Assembly (NCBI RefSeq): GCF_002646595.1
Contig: NZ_PDUD01000051.1
Coordinates: 26,402 to 90,401 of the forward strand
Source of the DNA: Flavilitoribacter nigricans DSM 23189 = NBRC 102662
GTDB taxonomy: Bacteria; Bacteroidota; Bacteroidia; Chitinophagales; Saprospiraceae
Direction of reading: 5' to 3'
Length of the DNA: 64,000 nt
Positions 43,616 through 52,014 of the stretch are shown piece by piece (the stretch's first letter is position 1; every line of letters starts with the position of its first letter). The position numbers and the translations under genes were made by a program. The notes under the pieces are model-generated. The model saw only the letters and a list, made by a program, of their open reading frames with translations, ran no database searches and was not told where the DNA came from.

Positions 43616-45346
43616 TTATTCTTTCGATCTCGAAACCACCCCGCCCTTCATACTATCCACGGTAATGGTATAATCCGCACCGGGCCGGGCTTTTACGATC
43701 CAGCGAACGGTCACGGCATCCATGCCGGAAATATTGGGAACGGAGATCTGCGCCGGATTGGATTCCTGTTCCTCCGTCCGATTCATCAGGCGGTCCAGTA
43801 CCCGCAGGCCGGACACCACCGGCGCCCCTTCCAGTTTGATAAAATCCGGACGGGTGATCTTGTTCTTAATATCGTGATCCGAATGGGTGGGAATGATCGC
43901 CAGATTGCCGACTACCGCCGTCACCTGTAAATAACCGCCTCCCAGGTCCTTTTCCTCGATCTCTTCGATCACCAGATCCGGCATCTGCGCGGCGTGGTAG
44001 AGGGTAAACGCCATATTGCGGTGGGCGTCCGTTTCCAACAGGAAGCCTGGATCCGCCCGGCCGGAATTCTTTTTGGTACCGCCGATCTCGATCGGACCGA
44101 AAACGGGATGATCGTAGGGCTCCCAGGCGATCACATCATCTTCAAACAAGAGTCGTTTGCTAAAATCAACCCGGTCCTGGGCATCGGTTTCCGTTTTATT
44201 GTACATGAGGTAGGAGGTGTAGAGTTCATTAGTGAAGCTGAAAATACCGCGTCCACCGTGGAACCACTCGATCTCTCCGCCGTAGGTAGAATAGAGGTCC
44301 TTATAGATCACCAGATAACGATAGCCGGGAATGATCTTTTCGCCCAGGTTACCAATAGCATCATACACCTGAATATCGCCCCGCGAATAAACCCGTTCGT
44401 CTTCTTCCGATCCGGGGCCCCGGAGGATCATACCCCCACTATTGTGATAGCTCTGAGCTCCGGCAATATTGGGATGGGCCATGATAAAGTCCGCCACCGC
44501 GCGATCTTCCGGAATGGAGAAAGGATATTGGTGCGAACCGCTCTGAATGTATTCCGGCTGCCAGTTCCAGCCCCAGTTCCGGTTCGGATCGTAATATCCG
44601 CCCACCCGGTCTTCGTTCACCTGTCCGTCACCGTCATTATCGATCCCTTCGTAACCGAGATTTTCGTAGGTACCGCGCTCATCGTTTTCCGCCCGGATCA
44701 TACGTCCCGGATTACGCGGATCATCAATCCAGCGGCCGTAAGGATTTTTGCGGCGCATCTGAGAGACGTGGCCGTCCCCGTTTAAGTCTTCATAACCATC
44801 CTCATCGTATTCCCCGTCGCGGTCATCATCTATGGGGATCATACCCGAGCGTGGGCTGTGGGCGGTATTGGCACCCTGCATGTAATCGTTCCGCGCGTCC
44901 GGGTTGATGGTGGGCACGATGTAAAAGATCCGCTTGGTGAGCAGGTCCTTGATGAAGGCGTTCTCATCGAAACTTTCCGTCAGGTACCAGGCGGTGTACA
45001 TAGCGATCTCCGCTCCCTGGATCTCATTCGAGTGAATATTCCCGTCGATGTAAAAGCCGGGTTTACGATCCGGATCTCCGCTATTGAAATCCGTGATGGT
45101 CAGACACCAGAGGTCCCGGCCTTGATAGGATTTTCCGATGGAGGATAATTTTGCCAGTTCGGGATACGCGGCGGCAATCTTTTTGGCAATTTCCGCCAAA
45201 CCTTCGGCGGTATTATAACGATTCCAGCTTACGTCCACTTTGGGATTCGCCGGTGTGCCGGATGCTTTAAAGAACTGGTCCGGCGTCTGGGCGTGTAATG
45301 CCGTGCCCAGCAGTAAAAAGAGAATGATATATAATTGAAATTTCAT
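43616..45346 (-). CDS. Zinc carboxypeptidase, peptidase family M14 (apparently active)
   Basis: The product is 576 residues with a signal peptide (MKFQLYIILFLLLGTALHAQ). Zinc ligands are intact: His105 and Glu108 in DGNIHSNEIQGAE and His301 in AQSYHNSGG; substrate-binding NPDAR and a late catalytic Glu in FLLETDAHRN are also present. An Asp-rich insertion (DDDRDGEYDEDGYEDLNGDG) resembles Ca-binding loops. The C-terminal ~150 residues look like a beta domain. It is followed on the same strand by a second M14 homologue that has lost these residues. It probably digests peptides outside the cytoplasm. Confidence 0.93.
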   Translation of the reverse strand: MKFQLYIILFLLLGTALHAQTPDQFFKASGTPANPKVDVSWNRYNTAEGLAEIAKKIAAAYPELAKLSSIGKSYQGRDLWCLTITDFNSGDPDRKPGFYIDGNIHSNEIQGAEIAMYTAWYLTESFDENAFIKDLLTKRIFYIVPTINPDARNDYMQGANTAHSPRSGMIPIDDDRDGEYDEDGYEDLNGDGHVSQMRRKNPYGRWIDDPRNPGRMIRAENDERGTYENLGYEGIDNDGDGQVNEDRVGGYYDPNRNWGWNWQPEYIQSGSHQYPFSIPEDRAVADFIMAHPNIAGAQSYHNSGGMILRGPGSEEDERVYSRGDIQVYDAIGNLGEKIIPGYRYLVIYKDLYSTYGGEIEWFHGGRGIFSFTNELYTSYLMYNKTETDAQDRVDFSKRLLFEDDVIAWEPYDHPVFGPIEIGGTKKNSGRADPGFLLETDAHRNMAFTLYHAAQMPDLVIEEIEEKDLGGGYLQVTAVVGNLAIIPTHSDHDIKNKITRPDFIKLEGAPVVSGLRVLDRLMNRTEEQESNPAQISVPNISGMDAVTVRWIVKARPGADYTITVDSMKGGVVSRSKE

Positions 45347-45444
45347 GTTTTGCTTTTTAAGAGCCATAGTAGTTGTTGATCACTCCGGGACAAAGCGCCG
45401 GAGTTCGCAGCGCACCAAGGAGCGCCGTACCCTACCCGACGGAT

Positions 45445-47100
45445 TTAACGCAGGTTCAGGCTTTCTTCCGACCGGCCGCAGTGCGGTGCCGATGCTTCGA
45501 TACTTATATTGCCGTTCCCTTTGATCAGCCAGCTCATTTCACTGGATCCGCCGCCGGCTACACTGGACAGCAGGGTAACTTTCCGGCCGCTGATCAACTC
45601 CTGACCGTTGGCCAGTTTCAGGTCGATGCGCAGGCTCTTCAACCATTTTACCCGGTCTCCGATCTCACTGGTGGTCGGCATGTCTCCGGAATTGTATACC
45701 GCCGCTTTTACCCGCCACAATCCATCATCCACTTTTTCGGACCGCACATTGACCAGTTCGACCTGGGGACGTTTTTTGGCCAGGGCCATCACAAATTCCG
45801 TATGTTTCTTCACCAGCGCCGGCACCTCCGAATAGGGCGGATTGGTCATCACGAAAGGTGCGATACCGCCAACTTCTACCGTTTGGCCGGGAAAATCCGG
45901 ATGCTCTACGGCCGTCCAGGGCACAAATGCCTCTTCCAGACCGGCATCTTCGGCCCAGCGCAGGAAGTCCACTTCTTTATTCTTATCCTCATTGGGTTTG
46001 AATTTTTCCCGTTCTGTACTATCCTTCGGCATTTCCCAGGTAGGCAGATACCAGCCGGGCGTACCGAAACTGAAGCGGCCGAAATGGAAATACGCCCACT
46101 CCATGAATCCGCCGCCCTGGGTAGTGGTTTTGGCACCCTTGGGTGGTTTTACAAATTCGCCATACAGTTCGGATAACATCTTATTCACCCCAGCGTCTTC
46201 CTGCAGGATACCGCTGATCTTTCGGCCCTGACGGTTGGAGGGTTTATATTCCATCGGAGCGGCCAGGTTATCGGAGGGACCAAAAGTCAGTACCGCAAAT
46301 ATATTCCAGTGATTGTAGAGGAAATCCAGCACGGCCCGGCTTTCGGGTTCGGACACCGCGTACTCTCCGCTACCCGCCTGGAAGGGTTCGTAATTGAACG
46401 TCAGGTTTTCATTGAAATTGATACCACCGGGGCCGTCTTCATTGAAGTTGCCGTCGTGATCATTATCGGTCCCCTCCGTCAGAATGCGGTACTGTCCGCT
46501 GGTACCCGCATCACTTTTGGCTTTGGTCAGGATTCGCTCATCCGCCGGATGGGGCAGATAATTTCCGGTCGGGTCACTGATCCGCATCATGGTGATCATG
46601 CCGTCCCCGTTCAGATCTTCGTAGGGATCTTCATCCGTATAGCCGTCCCGATCGTTATCGGTAGCCCGGCCGTTGAGGTGGCGTTCGTATCGCAGATCGG
46701 CGAAGTATTGTTTAGCTGCATCCGGTGCCAGCTGGGGAAAAATGTAGAAGGTAGTGGTAGCGAGCAATTGCCGGATGCTGTCGGTACCTGCCCCCGCCAG
46801 AAGCTCGCGGGCTACGCCGAGCGCCAGTTCGGTGCCGATCAGATGGCTGCCGTCCACTCCGCCGGCCACGACCAGCGCCGGGTGCTCTGCGGTCGGTCCG
46901 CTACCGATGGTCAGTAGCCAGATATCTTCTCCTTCCACCGTTTTGGCGAGTGAACTTACTTCCAGCCAGTCGCTGTACTGTCTTTCCAGTTGCCGGATAC
47001 TCGTCTCCAGCTCATCGGGAGAATGATAACGCTCCTGAGCCGGTAGCGCAAGGGTGAATGCGCTGAACAGCAGCGTTAGTAAAAATGGGTGATGTTGCAT
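45445..47100 (-). CDS. M14 carboxypeptidase homologue, probable pseudoenzyme
   Basis: The 551-residue product is a paralogue of the preceding M14 protein, with the same signal peptide, Ca-loop-like insertions (DNDRDGYTDEDPYEDLNGDG) and C-terminal domain. By hand alignment every zinc ligand is changed: His to Asp83 and Glu to His86 (GGVDGSHLIGTE), and the third His to Gly274 (LTFGPSDN). The NPDAR substrate motif has become APDAA. It is transcribed first (upstream) in the pair, 98 bp from its partner's start. It may act as a binding or regulatory subunit; loss of peptidase activity is inferred. Confidence 0.88.
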   Translation of the reverse strand: MQHHPFLLTLLFSAFTLALPAQERYHSPDELETSIRQLERQYSDWLEVSSLAKTVEGEDIWLLTIGSGPTAEHPALVVAGGVDGSHLIGTELALGVARELLAGAGTDSIRQLLATTTFYIFPQLAPDAAKQYFADLRYERHLNGRATDNDRDGYTDEDPYEDLNGDGMITMMRISDPTGNYLPHPADERILTKAKSDAGTSGQYRILTEGTDNDHDGNFNEDGPGGINFNENLTFNYEPFQAGSGEYAVSEPESRAVLDFLYNHWNIFAVLTFGPSDNLAAPMEYKPSNRQGRKISGILQEDAGVNKMLSELYGEFVKPPKGAKTTTQGGGFMEWAYFHFGRFSFGTPGWYLPTWEMPKDSTEREKFKPNEDKNKEVDFLRWAEDAGLEEAFVPWTAVEHPDFPGQTVEVGGIAPFVMTNPPYSEVPALVKKHTEFVMALAKKRPQVELVNVRSEKVDDGLWRVKAAVYNSGDMPTTSEIGDRVKWLKSLRIDLKLANGQELISGRKVTLLSSVAGGGSSEMSWLIKGNGNISIEASAPHCGRSEESLNLR

Positions 47101-47316
47101 AAAAGTCTGCTTGGTTAAGTTTATAGTGAGAATTACAGGCTTGAAAATAAGAAAAATGTTACGGCCGGAGGGTATGATGTAATCCGGGCAAAGTCGCCAA
47201 AGGATGATGAGGTGCTCAACAAATCCAGCTCATTCATCCGTACTGTGGGGCATTTTTATTAATTTTCGTGTAACTACAGTGTATCATAGTCTAAACACGC
47301 CTTAAAACTCATTCCT

Positions 47317-48441
47317 ATGAGAAATTTTGCTTCCATTCTTTGCTGCTTCCTGTTATTCCATACTCTATCCGCCCAAAAACTGACCGGAGAATATGCCATT
47401 ACCGGTCAGGGAGGCACCATCACCCTGCAACTAAGCGAAAACGGTAATGGCCTGCAGGGCAGCCTGACGGATATGCAGGGTGTGGTCTATCAGGTACAGG
47501 GTACGGTAGAAGATGGTGACGCTTTCGGCACCATGAGTACCCCGCAGGGAGCCATGTACTTTGAAGCATTCCGCGAAGATCAAGATCTGTATCTGACCCT
47601 GATCCCTGCCGGTACCGACGGCCAGCCGGATGTTTCCGGAGCCCAGGAATTCGTATTAACGGCCACCGGTCGTGCTGTGCCCGCCCCGGTCAACCCCACG
47701 CCGCCGAGCGCACCTCCCCGGGAGGGAACGATCGGCGGACCACTCAGTGGAGCGGAACCCGGCCCCGCCGCCAACTGGAACGGTACCTTCAACGGAAATA
47801 TCATGGGTACTGCCACGACGATGAACCTGCAGTTGGACGGATCCCGCCTCAACGGTACGGTTGACGCCGGCGGTTATCGCTACAATTTGCAGGGAACTAC
47901 CAACGGCAACCGCTCTCAGGGTAAGTTTTCCGATCCGCAGACCCAGGGATTTTTCGATTACACCGCCGTTTTGAACGGTCAGCAACTGGATCTTACCCTC
48001 CAGAATCCTACCAACGGGCAGTCCCAGCAGATCGTTTTTACCCGCAGCAGCGCCGGCAGTATCAGTCCGGGAAATAACCCCGCCCAACCGAATGCAGCCC
48101 CACCCGCCAGCCGGGATTCGCGCCTTGTCGGCTCCTGGAACTACACCGACAGCTATACCTCGGGGGAATACAGCTTCGCTACCCAGTGGAAACTGATCAT
48201 CAATCCGGACGGCTCCTACATTTACGGTGACGGTCGAGTGATTGGCGGGGGTGGCGGGATCAGTGGCGACAGTGGTTCGGGCGGAGACGTCGTTCGCGGC
48301 CAGTGGAAAACGGAAAACGGCATTATCCACATCAACACCGGCGCCGGCTGGCAGGCTTACGCCCGCTATACGACCAACGGGCAGAGTATGCTGATGCAAT
48401 TCGGGGACGGCAGTAAACAGCTGTGGAAGCGATCCTATTGA
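47317..48441 (+). CDS. Secreted protein of unknown function, paralogue A of a tandem pair
   Basis: The 374-residue product has a signal peptide ending HTLSAQ. It contains two similar beta-rich halves: LTGEYAITGQGGTITLQLSE... GLQGSLTDMQG (about 20-110) and WNGTFNGNIMGTATTMNLQL...LNGTVDAGGYRY (about 155-245). A Pro-rich linker (about 120-145) separates them. The C-terminal ~110 residues (LVGSWNYTDSYTSGEYSFAT, NPDGSYIYGDGRV, YARYTTNGQSMLMQFGDGSK) look lipocalin-like. No enzyme motif is visible and the family is unknown to me. It is followed by a hairpin terminator and a clear paralogue. Confidence 0.85.
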   Translation: MRNFASILCCFLLFHTLSAQKLTGEYAITGQGGTITLQLSENGNGLQGSLTDMQGVVYQVQGTVEDGDAFGTMSTPQGAMYFEAFREDQDLYLTLIPAGTDGQPDVSGAQEFVLTATGRAVPAPVNPTPPSAPPREGTIGGPLSGAEPGPAANWNGTFNGNIMGTATTMNLQLDGSRLNGTVDAGGYRYNLQGTTNGNRSQGKFSDPQTQGFFDYTAVLNGQQLDLTLQNPTNGQSQQIVFTRSSAGSISPGNNPAQPNAAPPASRDSRLVGSWNYTDSYTSGEYSFATQWKLIINPDGSYIYGDGRVIGGGGGISGDSGSGGDVVRGQWKTENGIIHINTGAGWQAYARYTTNGQSMLMQFGDGSKQLWKRSY

Positions 48442-48491
48442 TCCTTTAGGATTCGGCGGCATCAAACGAGCCAATGTCGTGATTGCTGACC

Positions 48492-48517
48492 GCCACTCCG
48501 CAATTTTTCGGAGTGGC
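48492..48517 (+). terminator. Hairpin terminator after paralogue A
   Basis: GCCACTCCG (48492-48500) pairs perfectly with CGGAGTGGC (48509-48517) around an eight-base loop (CAATTTTT), followed by ATTTCT. It separates the two paralogues into independent transcripts. Confidence 0.7.
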
Positions 48518-48601
48518 ATTTCTGGAAACAATCGAGCCATCATTAAGCCGACAATTGGCTATAAACACAAAAATCTATTTTATTTGTCCGATAAGTTAGT
48601 A

Positions 48602-48609
48602 TAATTTTG
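48602..48609 (+). promoter_or_regulatory. Candidate -7 promoter element for paralogue B
   Basis: TAATTTTG matches TAnnTTTG, with TTTG at 48583-48586 as a possible -33 element at a slightly short spacing (15 bp). It lies in the 328-bp gap and implies a leader of about 160 bases before the start at 48770; I see no riboswitch in that leader. Confidence 0.45.
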
Positions 48610-48769
48610 TGCCTGGTTAATCGGTGAAAGTCACGCTTCATCCAGAATTATATTAAAGTTTTCCTTACTATGCTGAAATCTGCGATCAGGATTCGAAACT
48701 CTTCGCCATTTTCCTTATTTTCGATTTGATAAACGTTTCATAGTCAACGCCCTTACAAGTCTCGTCCTT

Positions 48770-49906
48770 ATGAAAAAGTCAGCTCTGATCCTCTGCTTAC
48801 TCCTGTACACGTGTGTACTTTCTGCCCAAACACTTATTGGAAATTACATTACCCCCGGATCCAACGGGGGGCTTAGCCTGGAACTGGAAAGGAACATCGG
48901 TGGTGTTCAGGGCTACCTGAAAGATGCCCAGGGACACCGGTATTTTATCCAGGCCGAAGAAGAGAACGGTATCGCATTCGGTACGATCAGTATGGACCAG
49001 GGTGCGATGTTTCTCCGCATGGTCCGGCAGGGTTCTCAATTATATCTCAGCCTTCTTCCGGTAGGCGCTAACGGCCAGGCGGATACCAATAATGCCCAGG
49101 AATTTGTCCTGACCGCTGCGGACGAAAAGGGTAATCCCATTTATTCCGCACCGAGTGCCACTCCACGTGCCTACGATCAGCCAACGGCAAAAGCGCCCAG
49201 AAATCCCAACCCGCCGCCAGCGGGCAAGTGGGATGGTTTTTTCAGCGGCCGCGTCATGGACCGGCCCAGTACAATGAACCTGCAACTGGCCGGCACCCAG
49301 CTTTCCGGAGATATGAACGTCGATGGCTATCGCTACACCATCAGCGGCACTATCAACGGCTACCAGTCCCGGGGCAGGATGCTCGATCTGCAAACCAACG
49401 ACTATTTCAACTATACCGCCAACCTGGACGGCAAACAGATCAATCTGAATATCGAAAATCCCATCAACGGTTCTTCGCAACTCGTCATCTTTAAAAGGGG
49501 AACCGGTACGGTACTTAATCCGAATCCCCCCTTCAACGCCCGGCCCTACGAGGACGTGCAATTCACCCAACGGGAACAGCACGACAACCGGATCACCGGC
49601 CGCTGGTATTTTTCCGAAAGCATAAAGGCGGGTTCCTATTTTGTTTCCAAACAGTGGAAGTTCATTCTCAATGCCGACGGCTCTTACATCTTCGGTGATG
49701 CCCGGGTGATCGGCGTGGCGCCCGAAAACGGATCACGCGGCTACGGCGGTGATATCAACTACGGGAAGTGGAGAACGGAAAATAATATCCTTTACGTGGA
49801 TAGTGGAGCGGGCTGGGAAGCTTACGCTTATTACGCCCGAACCGGAGACGATCTGTTGCTGGACTTCGGGAACGACACCCGCCAGTTGTGGGTCCGTACC
49901 AACTGA
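48770..49906 (+). CDS. Secreted protein of unknown function, paralogue B of a tandem pair
   Basis: The 378-residue product mirrors paralogue A along its whole length: a signal peptide ending VLSAQ, LIGNYITPGSNGGLSLELER, the linker, KWDGFFSGRVMDRPSTMNLQ followed by MNVDGYRYTISG, and a C-terminal ITGRWYFSESIKAGSYFV, NADGSYIFGDARV and DFGNDTRQLWVRT. The two genes therefore come from an old tandem duplication with separate promoters. No catalytic motif is visible. The beta-rich shape suggests a binding or envelope role, which is inference. Confidence 0.85.
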   Translation: MKKSALILCLLLYTCVLSAQTLIGNYITPGSNGGLSLELERNIGGVQGYLKDAQGHRYFIQAEEENGIAFGTISMDQGAMFLRMVRQGSQLYLSLLPVGANGQADTNNAQEFVLTAADEKGNPIYSAPSATPRAYDQPTAKAPRNPNPPPAGKWDGFFSGRVMDRPSTMNLQLAGTQLSGDMNVDGYRYTISGTINGYQSRGRMLDLQTNDYFNYTANLDGKQINLNIENPINGSSQLVIFKRGTGTVLNPNPPFNARPYEDVQFTQREQHDNRITGRWYFSESIKAGSYFVSKQWKFILNADGSYIFGDARVIGVAPENGSRGYGGDINYGKWRTENNILYVDSGAGWEAYAYYARTGDDLLLDFGNDTRQLWVRTN

Positions 49907-49951
49907 TGCCGGCAGGTCATTTTTCAATCCTCGGACCGGGCAGGAGTAAGC

Positions 49952-50380
49952 TTATCTTCTGGCTCTTTTTTCCTCGGTGAATGCGCGCACCTGGGTGGTG
50001 ATCTCCACCCGGTGGTCATCGGGATCGTAGATGTAAATAGAATGGAAAAAGTGATGGTCCTGGGAATCGTATTTGATATCCAGCGCTTTCAGATGATCTT
50101 TTACGCTTTCGAAATCCTCCCTGTCCACCCGGAATGCATAATGGTTGGCCCGGATCACCTCTCCTTCCGGCAGCCGGCCGGGGGAATCGCCATGAGTAGG
50201 AAAAAGCGCCACTCCGGTGCCGTCCGCTGCTACCATTAAGGCGGGGAATGGTCCCCATTCGGTAGGCTGGATCCGTTCCAGACCGAGTACACGCTGGTAC
50301 CAGGCCGCAGATTTTTCCAGCTCGCTCACGTGAATGGCGACATGATCTAGGGTACGGATATCAAATGCTTTCGCTTTCAT
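49952..50380 (-). CDS. VOC-superfamily (glyoxalase-like) protein
   Basis: The 142-residue product has the single vicinal-oxygen-chelate domain pattern: FDIRTLDHVAIHVSELEKSA with the first metal His, LERIQPTEWGPFPALMVA, ANHYAFRVDRE with the second His, and YIYDPDDHRVEITT with the final Glu. Such proteins can be isomerases, dioxygenases or resistance proteins for toxic electrophiles; the substrate is unknown. Its ATG lies inside the end of the TetR gene (20-bp overlap), so the two are translated together. Confidence 0.9.
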   Translation of the reverse strand: MKAKAFDIRTLDHVAIHVSELEKSAAWYQRVLGLERIQPTEWGPFPALMVAADGTGVALFPTHGDSPGRLPEGEVIRANHYAFRVDREDFESVKDHLKALDIKYDSQDHHFFHSIYIYDPDDHRVEITTQVRAFTEEKRARR

Positions 50381-51068
50381 GGCTTGGTCTTCTATCGAAA
50401 TGAAACTGGATCAGCTGGTAAAATTCCGGCTGGAAGGTACCTGCATGTTCCCTGGCGTACTCCATGAGGGCTTCGAGCCCGGGTACGGTCAGATAAGGCA
50501 GCAACAGCAATACCCACTGTTCCAGATAACGCCGGATCTCCTGCTCCGGTTCGCCCTCAAAATAAATGCCGGAATGGGACAACCAGCATTCTCCCAGAAA
50601 AAGCTGCTGCGAGATGATCGCTTCGAATAATCCCGGACTATCCGGAGTTTCCAGCTGTCCGGCAGCAGCCAGCCCTGCCAACAACTCCGCCAAAGCGGCC
50701 CGTCTTTTTTCGTAATCCAGTTGGAGGGTCTTTTTAATAGCAGGCAGACTTCGGGTCAGACTCCACAGATCCTGCAGGATGAACCGGTATTCATCGTACA
50801 GGGTAAAGAGTTTTAGGTAGGTGTCCAGCATATCGGCAATGCTGACCTCATGTTTTTGAGCGGATGACGTTTCCAGAATATCGCAGTATTCGCGGTAAAA
50901 CTGGTCAAAAAGTTGCTGGCCGATCGCTTCTTTAGACGGATAGTGGTAGCGCAGATTGCCCTGACTGATCCGAACCACCCGGGCGATCTGACGAGCCGAG
51001 GTCGTTTCGAAACCTTCCTGGTTGAAGAGGCAAAGGGAAGCCTGGAGAATAAGATCTTTAGTAGTCAT
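50361..51068 (-). CDS. TetR-family transcriptional regulator
   Basis: The product is about 235 residues from the ATG at 51068; an in-frame ATG at 51083 adds only MQHFV. The N-terminal helix-turn-helix is clear: DLILQASLCLFNQEGFETTS, ARQIARVVRISQGNLRYHYP and SKEAIGQQLF. The remaining helical ligand domain ends with EFYQLIQFHFDRRP. It overlaps the VOC gene and lies near a dioxygenase/esterase operon whose promoter holds two palindromes, so control of both is plausible but unproven. The ligand may be a reactive aromatic or aldehyde. Confidence 0.92.
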   Translation of the reverse strand: MTTKDLILQASLCLFNQEGFETTSARQIARVVRISQGNLRYHYPSKEAIGQQLFDQFYREYCDILETSSAQKHEVSIADMLDTYLKLFTLYDEYRFILQDLWSLTRSLPAIKKTLQLDYEKRRAALAELLAGLAAAGQLETPDSPGLFEAIISQQLFLGECWLSHSGIYFEGEPEQEIRRYLEQWVLLLLPYLTVPGLEALMEYAREHAGTFQPEFYQLIQFHFDRRPSHESESI

Positions 51069-51122
51069 GACAAAATGCTGCACCTTTTGGCGACCGAAGT
51101 CAGCCTGATTTTTTAAATAAGA

Positions 51123-51872
51123 CTACGATCTACCGGCCTTAACGGCATCGAATAAACGCCGCACCTGCAGATCTCCGTAGCCGTAAATACTTTCCCGTTC
51201 ATGAAATGCCCGGAATACGGGTCCAAACTGTTCGCTACCCAGTTCCTCCATGAGGGCCCGGATCGTGCGTTGGGGCCGCCCGGGACGATCATCTTCCGGA
51301 TAACGTTCGCGTTCTGCCTTCACCGCCTCGACGAGAAACGGCAGGCGAGCCTGGTAACGCGCTGCGATCCCGGTCATGGTAGCGTGCTCTCCCCGTTGGT
51401 AGCATTGCCAAAGCCGGGTCATTTGTTCCAGCTCATCACCGTCGATTGTTTGGGCAGACTCGTAAGCTTTGATCAGCGCCGGTTGGTCCATTCCACCGAA
51501 ACCATATTGTATCGGTCCTTCCGGCCGAACCAGTCTTACGTCGGCCACCTGGGTGAATTCGGAGAGCAGGAAGCTCGTGAACCACAGATTGACCTGGCAG
51601 AACAGATCATCCTCAAACCAGAGATTCACCCGGGCGGTGGCCGGAATACGCCGGATACGCTCGATCTCCGGAATTGTTTTCCGGCGGTAGTCTTCCGCCG
51701 TGACGCCGTAAATCTTCGCGAAAAACTCCATGCGGTTATCCAGCAATTGCTCCAGGCTGTCTCCCCGGGGCTGCCCGTCTACGAGGCATTCCCGCATGAC
51801 TATGATCTCCCCGGAGATGGAGGGTGGGAATTGTTCTTTCAGCGCGTCGCCGTTTAAAATGTGTATTTCCAT
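51123..51872 (-). CDS. DUF1835-family protein
   Basis: The 249-residue product begins MEIHILNGDALKEQFP and continues with GEIIVMRECLVDGQPRGDS, the recognisable DUF1835 N-terminus. A VNLWFEDDLFCQVNLWFTS segment follows, then a helical C-terminal half ending LQVRRLFDAVKAGRS. No signal peptide is present. Function is unknown for the family. It ends 54 bp after the TetR gene start on the same strand and diverges from the dioxygenase operon. Confidence 0.85.
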   Translation of the reverse strand: MEIHILNGDALKEQFPPSISGEIIVMRECLVDGQPRGDSLEQLLDNRMEFFAKIYGVTAEDYRRKTIPEIERIRRIPATARVNLWFEDDLFCQVNLWFTSFLLSEFTQVADVRLVRPEGPIQYGFGGMDQPALIKAYESAQTIDGDELEQMTRLWQCYQRGEHATMTGIAARYQARLPFLVEAVKAERERYPEDDRPGRPQRTIRALMEELGSEQFGPVFRAFHERESIYGYGDLQVRRLFDAVKAGRS

Positions 51873-51948
51873 ATTACAGTCGGTTGATTGATTACTAGTT
51901 CAGGAGAACTAAACCAAAGTTAAACGAAAAGGGTATTGTAATCAAGAC

Positions 51949-51958
51949 TTCTCGAGAA
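51949..51958. promoter_or_regulatory. Palindrome in the dioxygenase promoter region (candidate operator)
   Basis: TTCTCGAGAA is a perfect 10-bp palindrome 57 bp upstream of the dioxygenase start. Its TCTCGAGA core is reminiscent of quinone-responsive regulator boxes in other bacteria; this is a loose analogy, not an identification. Confidence 0.4.
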
Positions 51959-51982
51959 TATTGCAACACAATTAGAAAACCG

Positions 51983-51999
51983 GGGTTATGATATAACCC
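51983..51999. promoter_or_regulatory. 17-bp inverted repeat (candidate operator)
   Basis: GGGTTAT, a three-base spacer and ATAACCC form a perfect 7-3-7 inverted repeat, 16 bp upstream of the dioxygenase ATG. This size suits a TetR-type dimer. It could also be a small mRNA stem near the ribosome-binding site. Confidence 0.5.
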
Positions 52000-52001
52000 G
52001 C

Positions 52002-52007
52002 AAGGAG
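52002..52007 (+). promoter_or_regulatory. Shine-Dalgarno sequence before the dioxygenase gene
   Basis: AAGGAG lies about seven bases before the ATG at 52015. Most genes in this window lack such a site, so this start is unusually well marked for Bacteroidota. Confidence 0.6.
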
Positions 52008-52014
52008 AACGATT

